Positions 24,836-33,962 of a DNA stretch of 64,000 nt are shown here, piece by piece. Numbering within the stretch: position 1 is the stretch's first letter; each line of letters opens with the position of its first letter. The notes below the pieces were generated by a model. It saw nothing but the letters and a program-made list of their open reading frames with translations. It did not search any database and was not told where the DNA came from. A program made the translations under genes and the position numbers. Source of the DNA: Alnus glutinosa (taxonomy: Eukaryota > Streptophyta > Magnoliopsida > Fagales > Betulaceae); the NCBI RefSeq assembly GCF_958979055.1, contig NC_084896.1, positions 3,782,001-3,846,000 on the forward strand, read 5' to 3'.

Positions 24836-24950
24836 ATTAAGGCTATTTTTGTCGTTGAGAGAACATTAACAAGTTTTTGTAGTTTGAGGCGATTATGTCT
24901 AAATTGAAAATTTGAGGGGACATTGTCAAGGGGGCATATAGACTTTACCC
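24401..24950. mobile_element. Mutator-like MITE, GGGAAAAGTCCA ends
   Basis: 550-bp element with long imperfect inverted ends: left GGGAAAAGTCCACGTATCC, right (reversed) GGGTAAAGTCTATATGCCC; the match continues through GACAATGTC and CTCAAACTAC. Flanks ATATTTTAA and ATATTTTTT are a 7/9 target duplication. Compared with copy 3, the 3' flank of copy 4 is interrupted exactly here. The centre has A/T runs and about 25 AT repeats (24783-24832). A relative lies at about 36240-36740. Confidence 0.75.
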
Positions 24951-25003
24951 ATATTTTTTTTAGCCCTTTGAAAATATGAAAAATAGTAATAATAAAAAAA
25001 TTA

Positions 25004-25398
25004 GGGTTAAATACCTTTAAGGTCCCTGAATTTTGACAACTTTATATTTTAATCCCTGAGTTTCAATTCGCATCACAGATGATACATTAATTTTGGGAAA
25101 TAACCAAATTAGTACCTCGGTTAACTTCTCCGTCCAAAAATTAACGGTCCGCCACGTGTCAACCTCAGAAGTTGACACGTGGCACTATATAAAATATAAA
25201 AAATAAAAAATCTTTAAAAATTAATTAAAAAATTTAAAAAAAAATTGAAAAAACTAAAAAAAAAAAAGGGGGTGGTTGAGCCACCCCCTTGGCCACCATG
25301 GGGGTGGCCGGCCACCCCCATTTTGGCCAGGGAGGTGGCTGGCCGGTCTGGGGTGGCCGAACCACCCCCATGTGGTGGTTCGGCCACCCCTTGGACAG

Positions 25399-25429
<31 letters not shown>

Positions 25430-26058
25430 ATTTAGGGTTTTGCCCTTGGGGGTGGTTCGGCCACCCCAAGGGCAAAACGGGAAATTTTTTTTTAGGGTTT
25501 ATTTTTTCCGTTTTGCCCTTGGGGTGGCCAAACCACCCCCAAGGGCCACGGGGGTGGTTCGGCCACCCCCAGACCAGCCGTTCTTGGGGTGGCCGAACCA
25601 CCCCCGTGCCCCTTGGGGGTGGCCGAGCCACCCCCAAGGGCAAAACCCTAAACCCAATTTTTTTTTTTTTCTGTCCAGGGGGTGGCCGAACCACCACATG
25701 GGGGTGGTTCGGCCACCCCAGACCGGCTGGCCACCTCCCTGGCCAAAATGAGCCACCCCCTTTTTTTTTTAGTTTTTTCAATTTTTTTTTTAAATTTTTT
25801 AATTAATTTTTAAAGATTTTTTATTTTTTATTTTTTATTTTTTATTTTTTATTTTTTATTTTTTATTTTTTTATATAGTGCCACGTGTCAACTTCTGAGG
25901 TTGACACGTGGCGGACCGTTAATTTTTGGACGGAGAAGTTAACCGGGGTACAATTTGGTCATTTCTCAAAATTGATGTATCATCTGTGATGCAAATTGAA
26001 ACTCAAGAACTAAAAAATAAAGTTGTCAAAACTCAAGGACCTTAAAGGTATTTAACCC
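25004..26058. mobile_element. 1.06-kb foldback (Mutator-type) element, nearly complete palindrome
   Basis: The ends are inverted copies (GGGTTAAATACCTTTAAGG left, its reverse complement right) and pairing continues through about 240 bp on each side, including CCACGTGTCAACCTCAGAAG with its inverse. The centre (25262-25775) is also symmetric and built of many GGGTGGCCGAACCACCCC-like units, themselves palindromic. A perfect 9-bp target duplication, AAAAAATTA, flanks it, and the paralogous downstream module of copy 3 lacks it. The core is open in several frames on both strands only because the repeat unit contains no stop; these are not genes. No transposase is present. The transcript would fold into one very long hairpin. 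Confidence 0.88.
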
Positions 26059-26606
26059 AAAAAATTAAGCAAGTGAAACTACTCCACCCCAAGTAAGCAA
26101 AATCTTAACTAGAAAACTAATTGACTGTTCTAATTGTATTATACTTGCAAAAACCCAACACATGATAAGTCGTCGTTTTCAATTCTCAAGTTTTTTTTTT
26201 CTTTTGATTTCTAACACAATTTATGAAAAATTAGAGAGAGAGAGAGAGAGAGAGAGGTCTAAATTTGTTAATTCTAACTGATATTATGACCCACATTTTG
26301 AGCTACCCCTTCCACAAATGAGCTCTTATGATTACCAGTACCTTATATGGAAGTACCTTATAAAAAATCTATTTGCAGTAGGTTTCCTATTAGTTCTTTA
26401 AGCATTGGATATGTTATAGGGCTATCTAATGTAAATAGCTTCCCTATACATTATTTTGACAAAATATTTCTCTCATCTCTTTCCATTTTATAACGGACTG
26501 TTTTGAAATTTTGTAAAAAATGTGAGGGTAAATCAGGGAACTTATATTTTATATAAAAATAAATTAATTAATCGGAATATAGAAAAATAAGTGGAGCTAT
26601 TATGAA

Positions 26607-26642
<36 letters not shown>

Positions 26643-26880
26643 GTTGTAAATGCTCTTAACTTTTTGGAGTATTTTTCTGGTTAAGTGGCTATCAATCCAG
26701 AATTTGTCGGCCACAGTTTTGGGTGCATTTACCATGGCATATTCCACCATATATATGGAATGTATTCCCCATCCGTTCCTTAATTTCTTCATGCTCTCCA
26801 AAGGTTTCACTAAATTGGAGAGTCGGATGTAGAGCCAGAAAGAGTAATTTTAGCATTTTGGTTCTCCAAAACAACTATGA
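26059..26880. other. Rest of amidase downstream module and spacer before the fifth amidase relic
   Basis: 26059-26280 continues the downstream module (AGCAAGTGAAAC, TTGTATTATACTTGCAA) that the two MITEs above split. 26230-26258 is a GA run. 26280-26880 has no recognisable gene; an A run of about 30 lies at 26611-26640. Confidence 0.5.
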
Positions 26881-26892
26881 CCAATAACGTTT

Positions 26893-27228
26893 TATACAAG
26901 CCCAGGCAACAAATGGGATTGGAAAGAAAGAGAAGACTGCGTTTGCAAATTTAGCTAGACTGACTAGATCAGATGGTTTCCTCAAGTTGATGAATGATGA
27001 GAAAGGAAAAGCTAGACGCAAGCCTTGGTAATTCCTGATTATATATGGTGCATGTTTCTCCTATCCTTGCAGTTGGGGGCTTTCTGGGAATAATTGTTCC
27101 CGCAGGGGGGAAGACCATTCGGCATTTGCTTTGGAGGACCAAACGGTTCGGAGCCAAAGGTAATTGAAATCGCATATGGCTTTGAGCAAACCACAAATAT
27201 AAGAAAGCCTCCTAAAATTAAAGTTTAA
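26893..27228 (+). pseudogene. Amidase relic, copy 5 (exon 5 only)
   Basis: Sequence matching exon 5 of the amidases: starts ACAAGCCCAGGCAACAAATG (QAQATNGIGKKEKT), passes the CCTTGCAGTTGGGGG region (VGGF) and ends AAGCCTCCTAAAATTAAAG, then TTTAA. It carries several small insertions, for example in GATGAATGATGAGAAAGG, and a deletion after CCCGCAGG, so no frame is kept. Exons 1-4 were not found upstream. It shows the array once extended further. Confidence 0.85.
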
Positions 27229-27303
27229 GGCGGCTCTATAATAGCATATATTCTCTAAGTTTTTTGACTTCTGTTGATATCTACAAGTCATGGAGCTAGA
27301 TGT

Positions 27304-27400
27304 CACTGTAAGAAATTTGATCATTAGCGATGACTCAAAAGTTGTTGATATATATATATGCTGATAAGTTGATATCATTAGCGACGAATGCTCTTACTCT
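27304..27400 (+). mobile_element. Fragment with CACTA-type end
   Basis: CACTGTAAGAAATTTGATC followed by ATTAGCGATGACTC, and again ATTAGCGACGAATGC, resembles the CACTACAAGAAAA...TTAGCGACGA start of CACTA (En/Spm) elements. I see no matching right end, so it is a fragment or a chance likeness. Confidence 0.4.
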
Positions 27401-27479
27401 ATAGTTAGGCGAGCAGATCTGCATTGTAGTCAAGCAACAAAATAATTGAATTCCTAGCTCTAGGCTATTAAACACTTCA

Positions 27480-27990
27480 TCTGATTCCGTTGGGGAATTT
27501 TTATCCCTTAGGGCAGGTGGGGCCGGAGGAGGCCCTCGGGATGTGTGTCCAGATTTTACGGCTACACGCTTGGAATACACAGCACCTAGACTATGCTCGG
27601 GTCGTATAGTGCTCAGATTATATATGTGCTCGGATTGTACCCTTGAGATGTGCACAGGTAGGGTAGGACCAAGATCCTCAGCATTTATTAAGATCTTCCG
27701 CATTTATTGATTGGTCAAATCATATCAAAAATCATATCAGAATCTCCTCTACACACAACCAAGAAAAAGATATAACTTATTCTACGCACATCAGCAATTT
27801 GGAAGAGGCCCAGATATATACACATATAATAGTTAAAGAGGTAACAAATATCATTTTAATATAACCACTCTCTCTCTCTCTCTTTCTCTCCTTACTAACT
27901 TGGGCGTCGGAGGAGGCTCTACCGACCAACTCTCGACGAGCTTTTACTGTCTTGCAGGTCACAAGCAAATGAACCAATCTCAAGCTGTCA
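27480..27990 (+). mobile_element. Probable LTR remnant
   Basis: Reads like a Gypsy-type LTR: GTTGGGGAATTTTTATCCC near the start, then CTTACTAACTTGGGCGTCGG near 27890, a form typical of the 3' part of such LTRs. No paired LTR, primer site or coding part is seen, so it is an old broken fossil; edges are approximate. Confidence 0.4.
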
Positions 27991-28348
27991 CGTCACCAAA
28001 CCAAAAACTGCATCAAGAATTATGTGCACAAGACACAAGTTAAGGTGCCAAGTATCTCTAAATATAATAAATTAGGCACGTAAAAACCACTAAGTTTTAC
28101 AAGTTATAAATTAATTGAATCTTATCTTAGGGGACTGGTCAATCGGTCGGAGTCAAACATAGCTGGTCGGTACTTTCCCCACCAAAAATAAGAAGTCAAG
28201 CTGTAAATCAGTTGTAAAAGAAGTTGGCCCTCCCAGAAACAAGTGGACGCCCTCAAAAGGTGGCTAAACTTATTTCTTATTCCTTTGTAGGTAAACGACC
28301 TCTGAATATAACTTGTTTTCAAAGCCAAATCCCTTGTACGTGTCTACC

Positions 28349-28355
28349 TATAAAG
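28349..28355 (+). promoter_or_regulatory. TATA box of dirigent gene 1
   Basis: TATAAAG about 50 bp before the ATG, followed by CTCCCTAGCATCC, which resembles CTCCCTAGACTCC before dirigent gene 3. Confidence 0.5.
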
Positions 28356-28400
28356 GTCTCCCTAGCATCCTCTTCTCTGTTTCACGTAGACAAAAAAGAA

Positions 28401-28970
28401 ATGCAAATGGCAAAACTGATCGGTGTGGTACTAATGCTCTTCTCCCTAGTGGCAGCCATCCCATGGGCTCAAAGCTCTGAAGAAGAGAGCTGGGCCACAA
28501 GCCATGAGTTTCAAAAGAAGGAGACAGTGATCACCAACCTCAATTTCTACTTCCATGACATAGTCGGTGGCAAGAACCCCACCGCTGTTCGGGTGGCTCA
28601 AGCCGCTAACACAAACAAATCTCCAACCTTTTTTGGTGTTGTCATGATGGCGGATGACCCATTAACTAAAACGCCCGATCCAAATTCAAAGCTCGTCGGC
28701 AGGGCTCAGGGATTGTATGGTTCAGCAGGACAGCAGGAACTGGCTCTGATCATGGCCTTGAACTTTGGGTTCGTCGACGGCATCTACAATGGCAGCTCTA
28801 TTAGCCTTCTTGGCAAGAACCCGGCGTCGCACCCAGTTCGTGAGATGGCAATCGTAGGTGGAACCGGGATTTTCCGGTTGGCACGTGGGTATGCCATCGC
28901 TCATACACATTGGTTTAACGCCACTAGCGGTGATGCTATTGTTCGGTACAATGTTACCGTGGTTCACTAG
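28401..28970 (+). CDS. Dirigent protein 1 (DIR22-like)
   Basis: Single-exon gene for a 189-aa dirigent protein. Dirigents act in the apoplast and steer the coupling of monolignol-type radicals toward one stereo-form, in lignan, lignin or related defence metabolism. Residues 1-23 form a signal peptide (LIGVVLMLFSLVAA). The barrel follows, with family blocks LNFYFHD (Asp53), ADDPLT (Asp85-86), LVGRAQGLYG (Arg101), GGTGIFRLARGYA and a C-terminal YNVTVVH. N-glycosylation sequons: NGSS, NATS, NVT. The frame is open upstream, but the ATG at 28401 (or 28407) fits the family start. Length is normal. Two relatives lie at 39407 and 47141. It resembles the DIR-b/d (AtDIR21-23-like) group rather than the pinoresinol-forming DIR-a group; this placement is by eye. 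Confidence 0.9.
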   Translation: MQMAKLIGVVLMLFSLVAAIPWAQSSEEESWATSHEFQKKETVITNLNFYFHDIVGGKNPTAVRVAQAANTNKSPTFFGVVMMADDPLTKTPDPNSKLVGRAQGLYGSAGQQELALIMALNFGFVDGIYNGSSISLLGKNPASHPVREMAIVGGTGIFRLARGYAIAHTHWFNATSGDAIVRYNVTVVH

Positions 28971-29376
28971 GGTTTCTTCTGTTCATAATGTTGTTTTGCT
29001 GGCCTTCTTCTCCTTAATTTCTTTTTCTTTTTTTTTTCTTTTTTTGGAAAAAATCAAATCAGTCCCTCAGTTTTCATGTGATTCAATTTAGCCCTTAAGT
29101 TTTCAATTTCAACAATTAGGTCTTTAAGTTTTTATTTGAGTTTAAATAGGTCCCTCAGTCAACCTACCATTTAATTAATTAATAGTATATCACATTAGAC
29201 CAATCAATTAATGATCTGTAGCTCTCATTTAACATGTCATATGCCAACTGTACATGTCATGTGGCATAATTACTTCAAATTACAAATATATCCAAAATAA
29301 TAATAAATAAATAAAAAACAATTATTTTTTAAAGTAACTGTGTCATCTGACACATACAGTTGAAACATAATTTGAC

Positions 29377-29542
29377 GAGTAATTGTAAAAGTCCTTCATA
29401 TGTCACTCTTGTGTCCTTATAAAAATGAGGTGGTTTTTAAAATCGCCATGTGATCAAAATTTAATAGTGATTAATTACAAGCACAATTGTGATTTTAAAA
29501 GCCACCTCATTTTTTATATATAAGGAACTTCTAGCACTACTC
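29377..29542. mobile_element. GAGTAAT MITE family, copy 1 (nested)
   Basis: 166-bp palindromic MITE. Ends GAGTAATTGTAAAAG and (reversed) GAGTAGTGCTAGAAG; the centre GAGGTGGTTTTTAAAATC pairs with GATTTTAAAAGCCACCTC. A perfect 9-bp target duplication, TAATTTGAC, lies on both sides. Same family as 33772-33953 and 57827-58008. It sits inside the larger MITE 29046-29835. Confidence 0.85.
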
Positions 29543-29635
29543 TAATTTGACATGCCAAATAAAAATTACATGACATTAATTGATTGGTTTGATATGACAT
29601 ATCGTTAATTAATTGGATGGTAGGTTGACGCAGAA

Positions 29636-29716
29636 ACATATCCTCTCTATTTCAGAGCTTTTTAAGACCATTATACCCTTCCTAAATACACCAAATGGAG
29701 AGGATCCTTCTCCGGT
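29636..29716. mobile_element. Small MITE with GGATCCTCTCC-type ends (nested)
   Basis: About 80 bp between ATATCCTCTCTATTTC and AAATGGAGAGGATCC. Flanks GGTTGACG on both sides look like an 8-bp target duplication. It lies inside the right arm of the MITE 29046-29835. The related foldback at 21447-21524 shares the arms. Confidence 0.6.
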
Positions 29717-29988
29717 TGACGGAGAACCTGTTTGAAATCAAAAGAAAGTTTAAGGACCTAATTGTTGAAATTGAAAACTTGAGAACTAAATTACAATTGC
29801 ATCAAAACTTAAAGAACTGATTTTTTTTTTTTTTTTTTTTTCCTGTCATGCATTTATATTGAATAATTGTGGTCACCTTTTTTTTTTTTTTTTTTTGTGA
29901 TTAAAATTGTCGCCATGCACCCTTGGTTCGTATACTATATAAATAATATTTTGATTAAATGCGCTTTGCCGTTTGTTTATTTTATGTG

Positions 29989-30400
29989 TTCAGTTAATTC
30001 TGTATTTAGTTTGTGACTAATTTTGGATCATATATGATGGTGATTAATTCCCTAAATTAAGATAAATAAGTCCACTTTAATTTATATTTCTTATGATGCA
30101 TCAACAAATATATAGTGCCCTATTGAATTACTGGTTTTGTCACTTCCTCTGGCTCAGTATGACACGTACACGTGGACAATCAAATCCTAGTCTCCTTCGG
30201 ATGTCCGACCTTCTATAGGAATCCGAATCACCGACTTATGATTCCACAACCCAACGGCTACTAGATATACATTAACCCTTCATTTAGGTTGCCTCATTCT
30301 TCAAGTTTCCTATTCTATCTCTGAACGGACTCAAATCTGTTCTTCTTGGCCCAGAAAAAAGATTACAATTTTCTAGATTTGTCTTCACTTTCGTTCGATA
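29989..30400 (+). repeat. Tandem copy of the kinase promoter (distal unit)
   Basis: About 410 bp from GTGTTCAGTTAATTCTGTAT to AGATTTGTCTTCACTTTCG. The same sequence lies again just downstream, split as 30408-30605 and 31175-31395, directly before the kinase gene. Shared blocks include CCTTCGGATGTCCGACCTTC, AACCCTTCATTTAGGTTGC and GGCCCAGAAAAAAGATTAC. Confidence 0.85.
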
Positions 30401-30407
30401 ATATAGT

Positions 30408-31395
30408 GTTCAGTTAATTCTGTATTTAGTTTGTGACTAATTAATTTTGGATCATATATGATGCTGATTCCCTAAATTAACATACACAAATCCATTATTA
30501 TTTACATTTCTTATGATGCATCAACAATATATCGTGCCCTACATATTGAATTACTGCTTTGTCAATTCCTCTGGCCCACGATTTATGACACGTACATGTG
30601 GACAATAAAATTCGGATCAGGATCTCCTATAATTTTTTTAAAATTTAAAGTTTTCAAATTGTGTGAATTTTGGGTCGTCTCATACATAGAACGATATAAA
30701 AAATGTGACATGTTACTAATGAGAATTGAGTATATTTTTATCATGTTCTTGCAAAAGCGAGCAAAAAACTGTCTTTTAAAATATAGTAAAGAAGAAACAT
30801 CTTTTCAAAACTGACGAAAAAACATTTTGGAATAAAATTTTGTTGGGTTGCTTCAGTAACATGTCATATCTTTAATAGATAGCATTTTTTACTCCGTTCA
30901 ATGTAAAAAAAGGGGCTTGAATTCACGTAAACTGAGAATTTAAAATTTCTCCGAAATTGTACAGTATCCAAATCCATCAAATTGTGTATCAGGATCATCT
31001 ACAATTATTTGTCCAAATTTGAGAGAATTCGGACAGGTGATTGTGAGAGACCATTTATAAGATTCATTTGACCAGATAAATAATTGAACAACCAATTTTT
31101 ATTTAATTATGCGAGTTCAAAAGTGATCTCCTGCCTAAATCCTCTCAAGTCAAAGAGATAATTATATAGCATCTTCATCCTAGTTTCCTTCGGATGTCCG
31201 ACCTTCTATTGGAATCCGAACCACCGACTTATAATTTCACAACCCAACGGCCTACGTACATATACATTAACCCTTCATTTAGGTTGCGTCATTCTTCAAG
31301 CTAGTTTACTATTCTATCTCTGAACCGACTCAAATCTAGTTCTTGGCCCAGAAAAAAGATTACAATTTCCTAGATTTGTCTTCGATCACTTTCGT
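30408..31395 (+). promoter_or_regulatory. Kinase promoter (proximal unit) split by an insertion
   Basis: The proximal unit keeps 30408-30605 and 31175-31395; between them are about 570 bp absent from the distal unit, with palindromic bits (GGATCAGGATCTCCTATAAT and TATCAGGATCATCTACAATT), probably a decayed MITE. The last block runs into the 5'UTR of the kinase, so the distal unit may hold a second, orphan transcription start. Confidence 0.65.
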
Positions 31396-31419
31396 CGATC
31401 TTCATGCACGCTATCCAAA

Positions 31420-32559
31420 ATGGATGAAGCTCATGATCATTGCGGTATGCTCTTCAAGCCTTTTCCTCGTCAAGGCTACCCTCCAATTCCGAAGCCTCGT
31501 ATGGAGTGGATCAAAATTAAAGAACTTGGGAGAGGATCGTACGGCAAGGTACATTTAGCGGTATGCACGAACTCATATCCTTCTTTTGGGTTAATAGCAG
31601 TGAAGTCGGCGATTCTTGAGCACTCTTTTTCGCTTCTGAAGGAGGCCAAAATTCTTAAACGGTTTGTTGATTGTTCTGAGATTGTTCGTTGTTTCGGAGT
31701 TGATTTGAGCGTTGATCAACGCGGCCAAAGGTTCTACAATTTACTGCTGGAGTACGCATCGGGAGGTGATCTCCATGATTTAATGGAGAAAAGTGGAGGA
31801 AAGTTACAAGAAGGTGACGTCCAAAAGTATACTCGAATGATTCTCAAAGGCCTTCATTGCATCCATGAAAGGGGGTACGTTCATTGCGATCTTAAACCAG
31901 AAAACATTCTTGTTTTCTATTCTCCTAACGGCGCGAGCTACGTAAAGATCACCGACTTTGGGTTATCAAAGATTCCTGGAGACAAAAATGAGTTAATTAC
32001 AAGAAAGTCTGTTTTCCGAGGAACACCTATTTACATGTCTCCGGAATCTGTTGTAGTTGGTGAAATTCAAGGCGGTTTGGATATATGGTCTCTAGGATGC
32101 ATAGTAGTTGAGATGATCACCGGAAACCGGCCGTGGGAATTCATGGAAGACACGGAGATGAAGGCTTTGATGCTTCAGATTGCTATGGAGACACCCAAGA
32201 TTCCCGAAAACATGTCAGAGATTGGCAAGGATTTCTTGCGAAGGTGTTTTGCGAGGGACCCGAGAAAGAGGTGGACGGCTGAGATGCTACTGCGTCATCC
32301 TTTTCTGGTTGAGACTACTGATGTTCTACCATTTACAACAACTGGTCTTTGTTTTTCTTCATCAATTTCAGGGAAACCGTACTCTTCAGAAAGGTTGCTG
32401 ATCCCTCCTCCTCCTGGATTTGAATCAGTTGCAAGGAAACCATTTGTTCAGAAAAATTTGGGTCCTCCTCCTGGGTTTGAATCAATTGCAAGGAAACCAT
32501 TTGTTCAGAAAAATTTGGGTCCTCCTCCAGGGTTTTCTTCCAAAAGTATCCTGGCATAG
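31420..32559 (+). CDS. MAPKKK17/18/20-like protein kinase, intronless
   Basis: 379-aa Ser/Thr kinase of the plant MEKK-type MAPKKK group (MAPKKK13-21), which phosphorylates MAPK kinases in stress and hormone signalling; like many of these it has no introns. Kinase domain about residues 31-296: glycine loop GRGSYG (37-42), catalytic Lys62 in IAVKS, Glu75 in LLKEAKIL, HCDLKPEN (155-162) with catalytic Asp157, DFG (179-181), GTPIYMSPE (201-209), and DIWSLGC (221-227). The N-terminal 28 residues have no known domain. The C-terminus after 325 contains PPPGFESVARKPFVQKNLG, repeated once as PPPGFESIARKPFVQKNLG and begun a third time (PPPGF). The start ATG at 31420 is the first in this frame after the duplicated 5' region. 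Confidence 0.88.
   Translation: MDEAHDHCGMLFKPFPRQGYPPIPKPRMEWIKIKELGRGSYGKVHLAVCTNSYPSFGLIAVKSAILEHSFSLLKEAKILKRFVDCSEIVRCFGVDLSVDQRGQRFYNLLLEYASGGDLHDLMEKSGGKLQEGDVQKYTRMILKGLHCIHERGYVHCDLKPENILVFYSPNGASYVKITDFGLSKIPGDKNELITRKSVFRGTPIYMSPESVVVGEIQGGLDIWSLGCIVVEMITGNRPWEFMEDTEMKALMLQIAMETPKIPENMSEIGKDFLRRCFARDPRKRWTAEMLLRHPFLVETTDVLPFTTTGLCFSSSISGKPYSSERLLIPPPPGFESVARKPFVQKNLGPPPGFESIARKPFVQKNLGPPPGFSSKSILA
32404..32537 (+). repeat. 57-bp in-frame tandem repeat in the kinase C-terminus
   Basis: Two full units of 57 bp and a third start (CCTCCTCC-GG-TTTGAATC, AAGGAAACCATTTGTTCAG). Each codes for a 19-residue PPPGFE unit. Nearly identical DNA shows recent expansion; length may vary between individuals. 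Confidence 0.85.
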
Positions 32560-33015
32560 CGGCATGACTAAGATAGTCAAACAACACTGAAGCAAAGCAG
32601 AGTAACTGAGTGCCATCTTGAATTCTTGATCTTTTAGATTGAATGAATCTAGCCGGCCCCTTAATTTCTTATGTAGTAGAAGTTTTATTGTATTAATTAA
32701 GCTTTCAGTTTTCTTTTATTTCTCTATTTGTATTTCTCCATTTGGTTTAATGAAATAATTAACCAGCTGTTTATCCAAGAAGACAATCTTTGCATGGTTT
32801 TTAGTTTCATTTGATCTTGTCTCTGTTTCTATATATGGTTTGCGTCGAACAAATGGACCCAGTCCGAGATAAGCCATATCAATGAGGATAAATAAATTAT
32901 AGCTAGGTAAAATTGAATAATCATATCTGGGTTAATTGCCTCAGCCTTGGTGATGATCAAGCTATTGCAGGCAGAAATTAATTAGTTAATTTACCCGAGG
33001 CCTTATTGTTTAATT
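32560..33015. other. Kinase 3' region
   Basis: Likely 3'UTR and spacer; AT-rich with AATGAAATAATTAACC near 32750. No gene or repeat recognised. Confidence 0.4.
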
Positions 33016-33032
33016 AATCACCCTCGAAAATG

Positions 33033-33143
33033 GTTCTCAAGAGGTAGTTCAATCGGTTGGAGACTACACCTCATGAAGCGGAGGTCACTAGTTCGAATCA
33101 TCATCTCTCATATTGTGTGGACATGTCAAAAAATGAATAAACA
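33033..33143 (+). mobile_element. tRNA-derived SINE with target-site duplication
   Basis: A-box-like GGTAGTTCAATCGGTTGG (33043-33060) and B-box GTTCGAATC (33091-33099) mark a tRNA-derived RNA polymerase III promoter, in the layout of Au-type plant SINEs (GAAGCGGAGGTCACTAGTTC). The body is about 110 bp with a short 3' tail. It is flanked by 17-bp repeats AATCACCCTCGAAAATG (33016-33032) and AATCACCCTTGAAAATG (33144-33160), 16 of 17 identical, as expected from LINE-driven insertion. Confidence 0.88.
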
Positions 33144-33160
33144 AATCACCCTTGAAAATG

Positions 33161-33762
33161 AAATTAATTTAATTTAATATGCATTTAATTTATTTATTTT
33201 TCTCTCTTTTCTGATTAGCCAGGCCTTTTGGAAGCTAAGCTAAGACCTTCTTTTGAAAAGTGGTGTATCATTAAAAGTGAAGAAAAGTCACAAATATTGT
33301 GTGGATAAAAATGGCCCTAGACAACCTTAGATAAAATTCATTTTCTCTGCTTTGCAACACACTAGCATGATATATTTGCTAATGGGTCAGTTGAAAGACA
33401 ACATTTCATTTCAGAAATGTTGCATGTTGCTTACAAGGTATATTTATATTTTGTTTTAAATGATAATTAATTTTTGTTGAATTATTTATTTATTTAGTTA
33501 CTGTATTCTTTAATATTTTTAATCAATTTTTTGTTCAACCATATTTTTTTAACCACTATTTTTTAATCTTGTTATGTGTAAACCAAAATCTTCAATTCCC
33601 ACAAACTAAGAGTTAGGGCTTAATGTTCTTACCCAAGCCTTGCTTGTGAAGCTCTTTCCTCTGTGGCTTCAAAACATTTTAGAAATCTCTCATTTATCCT
33701 CCTTTCAGTACTCTCTTGGCTGCTGGGTGGTTGAGGGAAATGAGCCACCTAAGGTTTATGGG
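33161..33762. other. Spacer
   Basis: AT-rich, no gene or repeat that I can name. Confidence 0.4.
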
Positions 33763-33771
33763 GTATTTATA

Positions 33772-33953
33772 AGTAATTTTAGAAATCCATCATATGTCAC
33801 TCTTGCGTCTTTCTAAAAATGAAGTGACTTTTAAAATTACCACTTGATCAAAATTCAATAGTGATCTATCGCAAGCTCAGTGGTAATTTTAAAAGTCACC
33901 TCATTTTTGGAAGAACATAAAAATGACACAAAAGAGACTTTTAGCATTATTCA
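33772..33953. mobile_element. GAGTAAT MITE family, copy 2
   Basis: 182-bp palindromic MITE; centre TGAAGTGACTTTTAAAATTA pairs with TAATTTTAAAAGTCACCTCA. Perfect 9-bp target duplication GTATTTATA (33763-33771 and 33954-33962). Same length as copy 3. Confidence 0.88.
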
Positions 33954-33962
33954 GTATTTATA

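Larger units (their letters stand above)
29046..29835. mobile_element. Long-TIR MITE (AAATCAGTCCCTCAG ends), host of two nested MITEs
   Basis: Inverted ends pair over more than 100 bp: left ATCAGTCCCTCAGTTTTC... and TTTCAATTTCAACAATTAGG, right TTAAAGAACTGATTTTTT and CCTAATTGTTGAAATTGAAA. Further in, GGTAGGTTGAC and GACATGCCA-type blocks are inverted too. Two smaller MITEs (29377-29542 and 29636-29716) have landed inside. Probably Mutator-like; the outer limits run into T runs and are approximate. Confidence 0.65.

Noticed and set aside
25245-25806. Open frames of 168-176 codons on both strands, rich in Trp, Gly, Pro and His
   Set aside because: They arise from the stop-free palindromic GGGTGGCCGAACCACCCC units of the foldback element; similar peptides in all frames, no domain, no codon bias.
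28224-28400. 59-codon N-terminal extension of dirigent 1
   Set aside because: It would precede a normal signal peptide and cover the TATA box; the ATG at 28401 fits the family.
33041-33100. Possible tRNA gene (A and B boxes)
   Set aside because: No cloverleaf stems; length, 3' tail and 17-bp target duplication fit a SINE.
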